A DNA stretch of 64,000 nt from Pelargonium x hortorum (taxonomy: Eukaryota; Streptophyta; Magnoliopsida; Geraniales; Geraniaceae). Below the pieces are notes generated by a model. That model did no database searches. It was given only the letters and a program-made list of their open reading frames with translations, and was not told the origin of the DNA. A program made the position numbers and the translations under genes. How positions within the stretch are numbered: the first letter of the stretch is position 1; the number at the start of each line of letters is the position of its first letter. Shown one piece after another: positions 1 to 13,069 of this stretch. The stretch is taken from the NCBI GenBank assembly GCA_036897525.1, contig JAYMTJ010000048.1:19069-83068 (forward strand). Reading direction: 5' to 3'.

Positions 1-3000
1 AATAAAAGTAAGCTTTTCCTTCGGAATCAAGTGTAATAAATAAGGGTTACAAAGAATGAAGTGATATGATAAGAGAATTCATTTTAGAGCTAAATAAGTG
101 TGAAGACTTTGAATTTATGGTTTTAGGTATTAGTAAGATTAAATATGAGTCTAAGTCTCTTTAAAAGCGGGCAGTAAAAAAAACGTAGAAAGATATCCTT
201 TCAAAGTCTTTGGTATAACTCCTTCCTTTTACAAGGGTGTCTAAAGGAATGCTTAAGAGTCAGGGCTGTCACTTCGGTATCTAACGAATCAGTCTTCCTT
301 TTCGGGAGTCTTATTGAAAGTATTGACTTAAAATGTTATAAGGGCGTAATAAATTTGAGTTGCTGTTAAGAGGTAGCTATTGAGAGAAGTTAAAGGTTGC
401 TTTTCTGTGTTCCTTTGTTTCTAGGTTTCGAGTCATTTGTTTGCAGTAAGAGCTAGAGTAGGAGGACCGAGCCAATAGCCAGTCATCACTAGGAATAGAA
501 GGAAGAAGAGGATTTTAGTTGCCTGTGTTTCCCAGCTTTCTAGTTATCCAGAAGACCTTACTAAAGCTAATAATTCTAGATTCTACTTTTAAGTGTTAGC
601 TTAGCTAGAATGATAGGAAAGGTTGGTGACTAAAAGGAAGTTCTACTCTACAAGAATTGAGTCAGGATTTGCTAAGCTTTGACTCTTTTTTTCTCTAACT
701 CCTCTAAGAAAGTTATAGCTCTAAAGCAAGTCAGTAAGAAATGTGGGATTAGAACCTTTGTCTTATTTTGTTACTTTTATTACTATTGATTCTGGATACT
801 AGTAAACTCAAACTATATTGACCTATAACCGACGCCATTCTATTTAATCCGACTTACTTGCTTAAAGCTCAAAATAGTTTTCTATTCTCATTAATTATAT
901 ATAGATTCTATACTATCTTAAAGGGTATAACTCCACTCCCCCCTCTATACCAAACAAATAAATACATTCCTATTTCTATTCCTATTAACAAATTAACTAC
1001 TAAAGAAAGGAATATAACAGCCCTTATTTTTAGTTAGTAGAATACCCTTAACTTAATAAATGCTAAAGGAGATCCTTAGACAGCTGAGAAAGGGGTAAAG
1101 TCAAATCTATTAACGGGGTCTCCCTATAGAGAAGGAGACAAACTTCTGTTTTAGTTTAGTTCCTAGGAAAAACCCTTTTATCCAGGAGTTTGCTAATATT
1201 AGGAGATGCAGGAGAAAACATAGGCTGCTATAAAGAAGTGCAAAATCCCCAAATCTAGTAGAAATTTTTCTTTCATAGAACCACAAAGTGTAGTAATATT
1301 TAAGGAACTCCCTAGAAAGTCTCAAGTAGAATTCCCATGTTAGTAAAGGAAATTTCAGTATATGGGCTGTGTAAGGCCCCTTGCTAAGAAGCCCCAAACC
1401 CTTTAATTAGGGATTCTCTATGTTTAATGTTTATACTTCTTTCACAGTCAATAAATTCTATTCCGGACTGTACCCGCCATCTATCTTATCTACCCATGGA
1501 TTGGCTGAAGAAGAGGGTACCTCTGTTCCGGTTTACAAGTGGAGATGGAGTAGTTTGAGAGCTATTGACCCACAAAGAAGATTCTATACCTTGTAAGAAG
1601 GCTCCCAAGAAAGAAAAGAGGACTAGCTATTGACTTCAAGGACGGACTTCTTAAGGATCCATATCCTTTACTATTGACAGGACGAGCTAGAGATAGATAG
1701 CCAGTAACAGTGTATAGAGGAAATCCAACTCTTTTGTTTGAGCTTATTACTCAAAGGATCTATTTATGATATGAGGGATTTGTCTTTCTTTATCAGATTC
1801 TCATACGAAGCACCAGTGTAGCTATGTTATGTATAGAAATTCCTGAGAGAGTCTATTTGCATTCCCAGGAAGTTTCTGTTAAATTGTTTAGTAAGTACTC
1901 TAGGAATTAATTGTTGCTAATAGGTAGCTCATGTCGCTTATAAACTAGGAATTTTCGCTTTGTTAGAGTTAGAGTAGAGTCCTAGTATTTTAAATAGGAT
2001 TTATTTACAGATTCTAGTAATGTCAATAATACGGGCTTACTAAGAAAAGGAACTCTTCCTAATACTAACTAACTACAAGAGTCTATTTCCTGATATTCCT
2101 TATTCTTGTATTACAGAGTTTTGTCCGGAATTCCCTTACAAAAGGAAAGGCAAGAGCTCTATGTATTTTATCCAGATGAGTTATGATGAGTTATAGAATA
2201 TACAATTCTAGCTACTTTACGTAAAGTAAGTAACTTTAGAAAAATTGGAGCTTCTTGAGAGTAGAGTAAGCCGATTTTCTTTTAGGGAAATTTCAACAAT
2301 TTTTGGAATTTTCTTAGAGTATATTCATTCCCTGAGTCTTTCTAAGATCAGAAAGTTCCTATATTAGACTACGTACGTAGCTTTACGAAGTGTTGCTCAT
2401 GAGTTTTTTTGTCCTTATCAGAGGAAAGCCGGTTTCTAATTAATATTGGGATAGACAGAATTGTTCTAATGGTATAGAATATAGATACAAAGTAGTTAGT
2501 TAAAGAGAATCCTTACAAGTCTTAATTTTCCTCCAATCAATCTAGCTTCAAAAGGGTTGGTTAGGAAAATCAAAGAAATTTCAGTGTTTTTCTATTAGGA
2601 ATTGTAGGAAATCTATGTATACTAGTAGGTTTTACTTAAGTGTGATAATAAAAAGAATGATAATACCAAATCAAACGGTGGAGATCACTTATAAACGAAA
2701 GGAGTACAATAAATCTCCGCTTACTTATACTATGTTTGTTCTAAGGAGTTCCTTGTAAAAGTTGTATTTCGTTGCTCACGAAAAGTATCAAATTAGTTAT
2801 TCGAAGAAGTGGTGTACAAATAAGGTAGATTCTTTAAAGGGTCTGCTTCCAAGGTAAGTTTTTTTTTAACCTGCGGCTCGAGTCGGATTTAGCCTGGATC
2901 TAATGAGTCCTTGTCAAGGCTTTTCTCCTATCTCCTCCTATTAGTGTTAGGGTTTACTAGCTAAGTATACACCCTTTAAATTAAAAAACTCCCTCATTCT

Positions 3001-6000
3001 AAGTCTTTTTTATTTGTTATAAATTCTTGACTTAAAGAATGCTTTGAACTACCCGCACGCATACTAGGCTACCTCTTTTCCTTTGGAGTCTCCTAATGAT
3101 ATAACAGGGGTCTATCTAAGTGTTTCATAATTCAATAGATCCCTAGAGTTCCCTAAAAGGATCCTGTGAATAACATCTACAAAAAAAAAATTATTCTGGG
3201 TTTTCGCCTAAAAGCGGGGACACTATAACAAAATATAGAAAGTCGAATTTGTGATTTAGCTCCTTTTATCAGGGAAAATACCTACTCGATTAGCTACGGA
3301 AGTTCGGAAATTAAAGAAAAAAAAAAACGGGAATTCCTTAGGAAACTCTTGAGTCCTAATAATAAACATTTCTAGTAACTAGAGCCTTATGCCTTCTAGG
3401 ACTACAAAAAGGGTTCAATTTCTATATCCTATCCTTGATTAGTACAAAAAATCCCATAAATATTTAAGAAACTGTACTACTAAACTTAAACGGAAACGCC
3501 ACAAAAAGAGTAACTATGTTTTTAGAAACCAGATTCTTTTTATATATCCTATAACCGAGTAATTGAAAATATTGACATTATTATATTATAGTCTTTAAAC
3601 TGACAAATTGAAAATGTTACTTACTAGTTTTTTTAGTAAATGAGATATAAAGATATAGCAACACCTCTCGACTCGAAACAACTAATAGAGAGCATTTTTA
3701 TACCTGTAATTTCGACTACCGTCTAGATTAAAATAAAAAACTAACCCCTTAGCTTGCAGGAAAACTGTTTGTTGGATTGCTTTTACTTGGGAATAAGCAT
3801 AGGACCTAAAAATAGGAATAACTAAGGCTTGCTAATATTTTGTCACTTCGGGTTTTATCTTGGGTAAGCCTCGGTTCTGTACAAGCAGAAAAAATGCATC
3901 TCGAACCTGTTCAATTAAACCTCCTGGTCTATACCAGAATCCTGTTTCTCTAGGAGTAGAAGTATATGCTCATATTCCTAGCAGATTGAGTCTTGATTAT
4001 TACCAGCTTTCAATGGAAATGGGCTTCTTGTGTTATAGAAAAGGCTGACTTTCTATTTGTTGTCATATCTTTAGAGTAAAGCTGTTTCAAAAAAAAGTAT
4101 TGCCTAATCTTGTCTAAAACGCACTCTCATCTCAAGTACTCGCACGGATTCTAAGAACTTTGTAGAGTTGTTCCTTTGCTCTATATATAGAAATATAGAA
4201 TTTAGTAAGAAGTGCAACTTGATAGACTGCTCTAGCTGAAAAGTCTTTTACTTATTTAAGCTTTTGTTTGACAGTCCCTTAAACTTATATCTTATACTTT
4301 TAATATAACCCAAAATTTTTACTTTACACTATGTCTTCCAATTAAAACTAAGAGGCTCTTGCGCAGCGAGTTAAGACCTCGATACTAAGAAACCTGAATT
4401 GCATTGACTGGTTACTGACTAACGAGTACAGTGAATCCCAGGGGGACTGATTGTATACTGTGTCCTAGCTGAGCTGACAAGAGTTACAGAAGTCAGGTAA
4501 ATGGATTCGTAGGAAATTCTTTTCTAGTTGCAATGCATGAAAAACCTCGGCGTACTTTTATTTCTTTTTATAGGCCTCTTATTTATTTGACCCCTTGATG
4601 CTATTCATCATATTAAATCCTTGGAGCACCGCTTATTCCCTAATTTAGAGTACTCTGAACCTCGAGTTAATTCGTAGGTAAAACTTAGTGCCCTTAAAGC
4701 ACCAAACCCTGTAAACTGCTAAGCCAGTCTCTATTAGACCAAAAGCTCAATACAACTCTCGACAAAAAAAGAAGGGAAGTTATATAAATGTATTTTATGC
4801 TCAAATTCCACCAAAGAAACTAACTCCAGCCCAGCCTTTAATCTAAAATTTCAAAAGGGCTAAACGTAACTCCATAAATATCAAAGCGCGATCCCAGACG
4901 GGAAAAAACTAGGACTAAGTGCATTTTTTGCTGGACTTCAGGCTTATTAGTAAAAGGAGACTCTACCTATTTGGTTTTGTAGCTGTCTTATAGTTCCCTG
5001 TCCTTCCTTATTGTAGCTATACAGCCTCTTGTATTCTTGTAAGGAATTATCTTACTTATTAAGTATTAGTGTAGCCATATCCGTGATAGTTCTTAGAGTT
5101 AGGATAGGAGTTGTAGTCTATTCTCTAAGGTAAAGTTTACTGTAATTACTTTAAAACCTGAGAATCTATTAGAGTTGGCGTACCTGACTGTATGTAGCAG
5201 AGCGAAGGGAAGGCATTATAAAATAGTGTACTGAATATAATACTTACGTTACCAACCCAACTTCACTTCTTAACGACTTGCTTGTAATAAAAATTACAGT
5301 GATGGAAATTGACTTTAAAAAGAATAGTACTGTATACCCTTCGATAAAAGCTTAAAGTTCTGGCTTAATTCAATACTCCAAGAATACGCTATCCTTTTTT
5401 TTGCCAAATGTTGTGTTTTCCAAACTATCCCCCCTCTAGAATTTCTAGTCCTAAGACTGCAAGTTTTTTGTATATACCCACTACTTTTAAGGGGATTTTC
5501 TTTTAATGCCTAACTCCTGTACTGTTAGTAAGAAATGGGTAGAAAGCCCCTATTCTTAATAGACCTGCGCAAATGCATATTAGGATAATCTTTTTTGGAT
5601 CTTAACTTCTTTTGTGGCTCCTGAAAATAGAAAAGACTCCTTTAATCTAATACAAAAAAACTCGCGATTATCTTGGGAAACTCCTAAGGTAAGGGCCCTT
5701 CCAGCAGTCTTTTTTCAAGCAGTTTTATAAATAACAATACCGACTAAGGAGTATACTTTGTAATCTACAACTGTAGTATTTCTCTAAATGAATTATTTAA
5801 GTTAAAAACTTCCAAAAAGGGTCTCATAAAAAATACGGGCTTCAAGATTTTAGTCTTTTCTAGCTTGATGGAGGATTCCTTGATAAGTACTCCTTCTTAA
5901 TTAAGAACTGCCAAAAAAAGACTGGATCTATGTCACTTCTAATTTTTAGTGGAACTTGAAGCAAGAATAACCACCGACTTACACTCTAAGGTATCCTTTC

Positions 6001-6100
6001 ATGTATGACTTAGGACTAGAAAAGTCTTTCGTTTTTAGTATTATCGATAAGAACTCTCTCGGATCTCCTTTGTGCAAATTCTTGTCCGTAATCCGGCTAT
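1..6100. other. Non-coding, no gene seen
   Basis: Only short chance-length frames (95 and 62 codons) occur, with stops in all frames. I find no tRNA-like fold, no long repeat and no recognisable protein segment. Short palindromes such as ACTTTACGTAAAGT near 2215 occur without context. Confidence 0.7.
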
Positions 6101-6189
6101 CATTTACAGTAGGATTCGAACCTAGGGTCACTACTTTCAGGAGTACTCCGAATTGCCGTGCGTAAAACCGATTAAAGTTGTATGTAAGC
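6101..6189 (-). pseudogene. tRNA-like relic with ends like the CAU tRNA
   Basis: On the minus strand an 89-nt stretch ends in a clear T-arm: loop TTCGAAT, with four of five stem pairs. Possible acceptor arms GCTTACA/TGTAAAT are compatible at six of seven positions including one G-U; the exception is a C-A that C-to-U editing would repair. Both ends resemble the mitochondrial trnI-CAU family (GCTTA, TTTAAT.GGTT, then TAGGTTCGA and TCCTACT). The middle is longer and does not give convincing D or anticodon arms. An alternative shorter fold places a Phe-like loop CTGAAAG (GAA) in the anticodon position. I read it as a degraded or rearranged tRNA copy, perhaps a duplicate of the gene at 7261-7334. 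Confidence 0.45.
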
Positions 6190-7260
6190 TAATCTAAAGG
6201 CGCCCCCGCAGTATATATATGCCACTTAGCTTTCCAGGTAACAGGATTCCTTACACAAGATGCTCTTTAGCTTATGAACTTCCCATCATGTGTATGTGTA
6301 CAAGGGAGAGAGAGGTTTCTAGTAAGGGGATTTCTCTAGTTATTCACCTATTATGTGTACAGGCATCGTGTGCAAGACAAGTAAAAGGTTCTCAAGCTAG
6401 GTTTCCCTCTGTAGACTTTTGTTCCCACTCCCACTGCACTGTAGTTACCCATTCTCAAAGCAAGGGGTTCTCTAAGGCAAGTCAATCAGTTTCAGTAAGG
6501 GAAGTTGTCCTAGTGGGCCTTACTAATTAGGGATTTCCTTCTGTTTTAGCTTAGGAATTAGTCTCTCTTTTATTTCAAAAAGTCCTATAGTTCTCCTATA
6601 GCTCATAAACAAGTCATGGTTTTAACAGTATTGAAGTATACTATAGTATACTGTGGAAAAAAGCCTATAGTTATAGTATAGTTGGGATTCTAGGTTATCT
6701 GAGAGAGAGTTAAGTAAGTAGGTGTCTGGTTTACAAGGGAGGTTACCCTATTTGTGTTCCAGGGCTTTCTGAATTGAAAGTATTTTACCTTTTACTGGTA
6801 AAGGAGTTCTTTCCTAACCGAGTTTGAGTTTACGCTACGCTGGCAAATAAAGGACTTAGATTTCTAGGCTAGATAGATAACTTAATACAGATAATCTTTC
6901 TTTTGTGTTCTAATTCTAAAATTTGATTGCTAGTTCAGTATATATAGGTATAAAAGGGGAACCCCTATAGCCTAGAAGGTTTTTCTTTTTCAATTTTTGA
7001 TTAAGTTATTGTTCTCGTGAAGCTGTTTCCTCGTAATAGATAAGGGAATTCTTTTATACTATAAAGAGACTTTAAATGATATGTAATTCGGTGTTTTTGT
7101 TCCCACATTTTCAGGGGGTTGTATTTGGGCCGAGCCTTTATCTCTCATAAATCACTTAAATAGAGAAATTAAAAAGCGAAAGAGTATACATACTGAATAG
7201 TATTATAACAGCATTTAAATTAGATACGGGCAAGATGTTAAAATGAAAGAAATTCCTTAT
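6190..7260. other. Spacer between the two minus-strand tRNA-like sequences
   Basis: Contains the 18-bp palindrome and a 103-codon plus-strand frame (6219-6530) with no recognisable motif, rich in Ser, Arg and Val. That length is near what chance gives in 64 kb of this composition. Confidence 0.6.
6635..6652. other. 18-bp perfect palindrome
   Basis: AGTATACTATAGTATACT reads the same on both strands without a spacer. It lies between the two minus-strand tRNA-like sequences at 6101-6189 and 7261-7334. Confidence 0.9.
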
Positions 7261-7334
7261 TAGGCTCAACAGGACTCGAACCTGCGTCATAACCGTTATG
7301 AGCGGTACGTTTTGACCAATTGCCCCCTAAACCT
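7261..7334 (-). tRNA. trnI-CAU: CAU tRNA, land-plant mitochondrial trnI-CAU type, D-stem damaged
   Basis: A 74-nt minus-strand tRNA with anticodon loop CTCATAA. The central block ACGTACCGCTCATAACGGT and the 3' end AGCCTA match what I recall of land-plant mitochondrial trnI-CAU, where the C is modified to lysidine so that AUA is read. Sequence alone cannot separate this from an elongator Met tRNA. The acceptor stem AGGTTTA/TGAGCCT pairs fully with two G-U pairs. The T-arm GCAGG/CCTGT pairs with one G-U, and the anticodon stem has one U-U at its outer pair. The D-stem reads GGGC/AAAC, with only one normal pair where the family has GTTT/AAAC. It is therefore either a recent pseudogene or a gene tolerating an open D-arm. 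A related relic lies about 1.1 kb away on the same strand at 6101-6189. Confidence 0.75.
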
Positions 7335-8265
7335 TCTCTTGTAAATACTATCTATTTATATAAATAACCTTTAAGAAGGGCTCCTGCTACTAAGAATTAA
7401 ATAAAACAAACCTTTTTCATTTTAATAGGAAATTTCTCTTTATTTTGATCTGGGATATACCAGCCCCTGCAATTCTTTAAACCTGGATTATAGCGGACAC
7501 ATGGATATATTTTCGTTTCATTTATCTCTGAAATCACTTAGCTCGGCAAGGGACACATAGACCGGAGAATAATTTTCTTAAACTCTTTTGTAAGAAACTG
7601 AAGTTGAGATTAGATTTTGCTAGTTAATTTCTTTTATATAATATAAGCTCAGGCTCCTTTAAGATAAGACACTTATGTTAACATTTAGAAAAGAAATTCG
7701 TTGTTGAATTTTAGATAGTACTATAGTCAAAATACAGGAAAGCACATTCGGGTTCCATTCAAACAAACACTTTGACAGCAGTACGTAATTTCATTGGTTA
7801 AAGTGGTATTATAAAACTCCCTTACCCAGAATTTAGAAATTAAAGCCTTACCTGGTTTTGAAAACACTTGGAATAAAACTAAGAAGGTACCTCCCTATTA
7901 TTGTCGTAGCTTGAAAGCACAGTAAAAGTTATGCGTCGAAGGTCACTGTGATTAAGTTAAGGTGTTTCTTAACAAGCTGTAAGTGTTTTGATCCGGGCAC
8001 TTATATATTTGTGACTCTTCCTCTGTTTAGTTAGTAAAAACAGAATTATGATGTAGCTAGCAACAACACTAAAGGGGTCCTCACTACAAGAATTAATTGA
8101 AAATATCCTACTACTTACCCTAAAGCACTCATATGTTATATTTTGTGTAGATCTAAGAAATATGCCAATTCCACCCTTACTACTTTAGTCCCGTAAATTA
8201 AAGGTTTTTTGCCGCCTCGTTGTTGAAAGAAACGCGCATATAATATATAACCCGACACATACTTT

Positions 8266-8290
8266 CTCCTATAAAGAAATTTTATAGGAG
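8266..8290. other. Perfect 10-bp hairpin, 5-base loop
   Basis: Arms CTCCTATAAA and TTTATAGGAG flank the loop GAAAT. There is no adjacent gene. It may be a relic RNA structure or chance in AT-rich DNA. Confidence 0.8.
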
Positions 8291-9549
8291 TCTTTTAACT
8301 TTAACTACGTTGGATATGCTTTTATTTCGAACTGCCCTCAACTAAGTACTATTCAGCAATAATATAATCCAAAGAATTACAAGCTATAGTGTAGATACTG
8401 GTTAGCTGCACTTTATGCAGGTGCTCAAGAAATCGAGCTCTACTTATTAAGATATACAGAAAAAACCCTTAGCAGTTAATTACCGTCTCGGAATTTGAAT
8501 TAATAAGTGACAGGTGCAAGAACTGAAAAAATCTAGCAAAAAAAAAGCACTCTTTTTTAACTAAAAATCCTAAAAAACAAAAGCTACTGTCAGGATAGCC
8601 CACCGCTCATGCAGGGTGTGTTACTTCACGGTATAAACTTACCGAAGCCAAGAAGGACTCACTAAAATTATTGAACGAGGTAAAACTGCAAGGTAGTTAT
8701 TCTGTAAAGCCAAAAAAAAAATTCTATTAATCAGGGAATTCCTTGTTTTTTTTTACCGGGTCCCGAAAATACAAGTAAAGTAAAGAGGCTAGCGCTTCTT
8801 AGCTAGTTGATTGGTTCTTGAATTCTTATACCTCAAAAGTTTGATAACATAACGCTCTACCAATCTGTTCTAGCTATATTTAGCTATTAAATACTCCTCT
8901 AATCTAACCCTAGTTGCGTGCTTTCTTATAACCGAAACCGTTTTTTCTGGGAAAGGAAAAAATGGACACAAACAACACGTTATGAAAACCCGTGGTACAG
9001 TATAATTTAACTTCTAAGGAAGCCCTAAGCTACTAAGAAGTGCTAAAAGGAGGAGGAGTTCAAGTTAAAAAAAAAAGAAAAGGTACAAGGAATCCTTATA
9101 TCGAAAAGGCCCTAAATATACCCAATATACAAGTAAGACCTCTCCTCTATTAAGGGTAGTTAGTTCTTATTATTAGATATAAGTCTGCAGAAAGAAAGGA
9201 GGAGGTAGCTGTGCTTCTCGGTTTAGGATTAATATTAAAAAAAGTGAGATATATGAGATATAAAGGGCTGCGTATTCATATTTTATTAGTACTTTTTAAG
9301 TAGTGTTATTTATCCCGGATCCTTTATTGACCACCATAACCACCATATCACAAGTTAAGTTATATACTCGATATAATATAAGTTTAAGTTTGACAACAAA
9401 AACAAACTAGGGCGCTCTATAAACAACTGGGTTTGCCAAGTGATTAAAATCATAACTCCGCACAAACTTCATTTTTTTAATCCCCGGCCGTATCGTGATT
9501 AAGTGCACCTTTTAAACCGATTCTATACCTACTTTCGTGGGCCCGTAAT

Positions 9550-9563
9550 GGGGGGGGGGGGGG
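9550..9563. repeat. G14 homopolymer
   Basis: Fourteen consecutive G on the plus strand, between CCGTAAT and TTAGAAC. This is conspicuous because the window is only about one third G+C and other G or C runs are mostly eight or shorter. Confidence 0.95.
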
Positions 9564-10841
9564 TTAGAACCTCTCGCGTATGCTTTTTTTTCCCTTATTC
9601 TATTTTCGTTCGATTGATTTCCTATATTGATTCTAAATGATCTAAGTTTGTAGTATTACATTCAGTACCGAAGAAATTTCACTTTTCATTATATTTTGCA
9701 AACAAGAGTTTTAGTATTTCTTTTAATACAAAGCTTTATCTTGAACACCCGGATGTTATGAAAGCCCGAACCTTTTTATACACACAAGACTTAGAGTTTA
9801 TCCTGGAAATTCGTTCTAGGAGTTCGCTTTATTTAAGAAAGATTAGTTAAAGGGCTATTGTAATCGTAGTTTTTAAAAAACCTTGTCAGAGAAGAGACTC
9901 TATTTAACAGAGTATGGCCTACTTTAGTATACAACCCAGTGTTTTTACTCAAAACAGCCAGGATTGGTAAAATTCTCGTTTATAGAATTTGATTTTCTAA
10001 CTCTATTTCACTCTATCAGATTCTGCTAAACGCCCCACGGAGATTTTAGTATACTGTCTCGAACTTGTACTTAAAATATATAGACCTTTCCCTTAGCGGT
10101 TACCCTACGTTACTAATACTAATAACAGCTCTAAATAAGCAACTTTTCTTTCTTTTACTACTGGAAAATATCATACAAATAGTCTCAAAAAAAAGCACCC
10201 ATTCCATTCACAGAATCAGCAAAAGGAATCTCTAGGTATTCTGAAACACTTTCTAATAAAATAGAAACCCCTTAAAATGAAAAACGGGTGCTCCGCTTAC
10301 GAAAGCTTCCTAGATTCTTATGGAATAAACTTGGGTACAATTCCTTCCTCTAAAAAACGCACTTAAAATGTTGATAAATCCGCAATAAACCAGATATAAG
10401 TGGGTCCTTGTTAAGCGCCTTCTAATCCCTGTAACTGGGATTCGCTTTAGGTAGGGGGGATTGTCATAGAGGCTCCCCTATAATATTAAATTAATAGATC
10501 TTATACATTACATATTTACAAGATTAAGTCTTTTAACCCCTTTCTAGTTCAATTTTATGATCACTATTAAATAATGAAATAAAAAACGTGTAGTGAAGGA
10601 CCAGATAAGTATCCTATTCAGATCAGAAAAAGTTGTTTCAAATGAAGTTTATAAAAAGGGTTATGCTGGGAAGCTCTTCGAATTAAAGACTTGATTAAAA
10701 AAGGCTCCTTCTTCTTTTTTTAAAGGGTACCTTGTTAGCTAAACATTTAAAAGTATCTGACCTTTACTTTAAGACCTTTAAGAAAGCCCTTTTCCTGTTA
10801 AACCAGTCCCTTGTGCAGAAGTTGGAATACCCTTACAAAAT

Positions 10842-10860
10842 AGCCAGCCAATGAACTTCC
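10842..10860 (+). repeat. Dispersed 19-mer, copy 1
   Basis: AGCCAGCCAATGAACTTCC is identical to 59319-59337, with flanking AAA and TTT also shared on either side of a mismatch. It is the longest exact dispersed match I noticed in the window. Confidence 0.7.
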
Positions 10861-13031
10861 ATTTGGTAATAGAAAGACTATACAGGATAGACACCGGAAA
10901 GGAAGGACTCACATAACATAGAAAGAAAACACCGAGTTCGTGATGGTATCGTCCGGGTTATGGTTAGCAGCTGGTGATTATTAGAGTTAGAGAACATGGA
11001 ATTGTACTGACTGACATCCTTTCCCAGCTATAATGAGAGTCTTTATTTCATTCATTCAACAGAATCCTGCAGAACGAACAAATAGAACATCAAGGAAACA
11101 AATTAAACCCTTTCCCCTTGTTCAGGAGCTAAATGCTCAAAGAATAAACCGGGATCTATTCCCATAAAAGAGTTACCTTACAGATTAGAAGAGCTATTAA
11201 TGGCATTAATAAAAGTAAAGAAAGGTATAAAACAAGGTAGAGTAAGCGGTATGAAGTATATGGTTGTTGTAAAGAGGAAATCCGGTGTACAATAAAAAAA
11301 TGGAATTCTAAACCCTTTCAAATTACTTTGAAAACTCGATTTATTATACTTAACCGTGTACTTATGCCTCTCGAAACCGGTTTAGCGGTTGGGACTGGAA
11401 GCAAATATTTTCAGTTAGTAAAAACTTATCCACTACAAAAAAGTTTAGTAGGAATCAACACTGGGTTATTTAAGAAAATACTTTGGTAAGTACCAGGCAA
11501 GTAAAACACTATAAGAATCTATTTATAGGAGCGGCCCGTATACGTGGATATGTATTCAAATTTAACCTCTTAATTATAAAAGACAGGCTCTCCTTTTTTT
11601 TTTCAGGAATAGTACTAAGAAGCTCCTATTGTGATGATTCCAGAGATAAAATGAGTTGCCAGTTCTTGTAGTGCTTGACTAAAGTAATACCGTCAAAAGA
11701 AAGTAATGTAATTTGGAACAAGGAATAGAATAGGAAGCAAGAATCTGATAAGTATCCTAGCTTATAAGGAAGTAAGACAAGAGTAAAGTATAGGGAAGAT
11801 GGACGGGTTCTACTTTTTATTATGTGCATGTATAGGTTTGAGTAGTATACTGTAAAACTTCTAAATAGAATTCCTAGATTTCCTAGTCAATTGAGGTACT
11901 TTATTCTGAAGGGAAGTGAAAAAAAAGGGATGGTTGTACAATACTAACGCATTGCCATTGCCTTTGATTCCTATTCCTAACTCTAAATCTTTGTTAGCTG
12001 TCAAAGGAGATAATATCTTAATGGACTGTATTCAGGTTTCTTCTGAGATTCCTTGTAGGCAAATGAAAGAATTGTGCTGGTATAGCCATAATTATTCAGA
12101 GGTAACAAAGGCCCTCATTATAATAATGGGAGGTGTCGAAGATACTCACCAATTATTATTCTAATTAGAGCCTCTCCTCTTCGAGCCTATACTTCACAAA
12201 ATTAGGATACATCTCTCTGCGATACCTCTAATTTAATGCATTTGATCTCTAGTTTTCCACGCATCTAGAAAGGATCCTAACAACTCTAAATTAACCCTTT
12301 GCTTTTTGCTTTGCTAGCTGTTGCTCTGTCAGTGCCAGTGAAGTTCTTGAGGAGAAATACCTGTATTTAATGTTAGTCCTAAGAATTTATAGAATAGCTG
12401 ATATTATATGAATAGCTTTCAAGTCCACTTAATAGATAAACCAAGTAAGAAATTAGCCAATTCTTATTTGTTAATAAAGATTGTATGCTGTATATAAGAA
12501 GTGTTAGTACACGCTACAAAAGACAGATTGGACACATTTTTCATGTGAATAAGTTTGGAAAGAGAGTCAATTCGAGAAAAGGATTTTGGAATTATTGAAT
12601 TTGAACTCTTAATTAGGTGTTGGAAATAGAAGTGGGAATTGGAGATTAGAGGAAAATAGAATGAAAGCCTGTTTTCTTGTTTGTTGTTGGTCTTGTATAG
12701 TAACTTGGGTAATTACAAGTTCGACTAACTGGAGATAGAGGGGTTCCTAAGTATTAAAAAAAGTAAGTCTTGTCCCTTGTCAACCCAGACCAGAGTATTT
12801 GATAGAGTGAATGAAAGAGGGGGGGTTTACCGGGCACAGTAATTCGGGTTTTTCCAGTCTATACTATAAGTGAGCTTTATTACTCTCTAAGTTCCTGGAT
12901 GAAGAATTCCTGAATCCTAAGCCTTTCTTAAACTGGGGCATTTTATGTCCTCTTCTGCTTTTAGGATTCTGTTGAAATAAAGAATTTAAGAGTAATTAAG
13001 GTAACCGAAGGCCATTAATTAGAAAGGGTCG

Positions 13032-13069
13032 ATAAAATAAAATAAAATAAAATAAAATAAAATAAAATA
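13032..13069. repeat. ATAAA pentanucleotide microsatellite
   Basis: About seven and a half uninterrupted copies of ATAAA, flanked by GGTCG on the left and GTATCGAA on the right. It is a simple slippage tract in non-coding DNA. Confidence 0.95.

Larger units (their letters stand above)
7335..13031. other. Non-coding, no gene seen
   Basis: Holds the hairpin at 8266, the G14 run at 9550 and the 19-mer at 10842. Frames at 11483-12164 reach only 62-82 codons, and none has a recognisable product. Confidence 0.65.
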
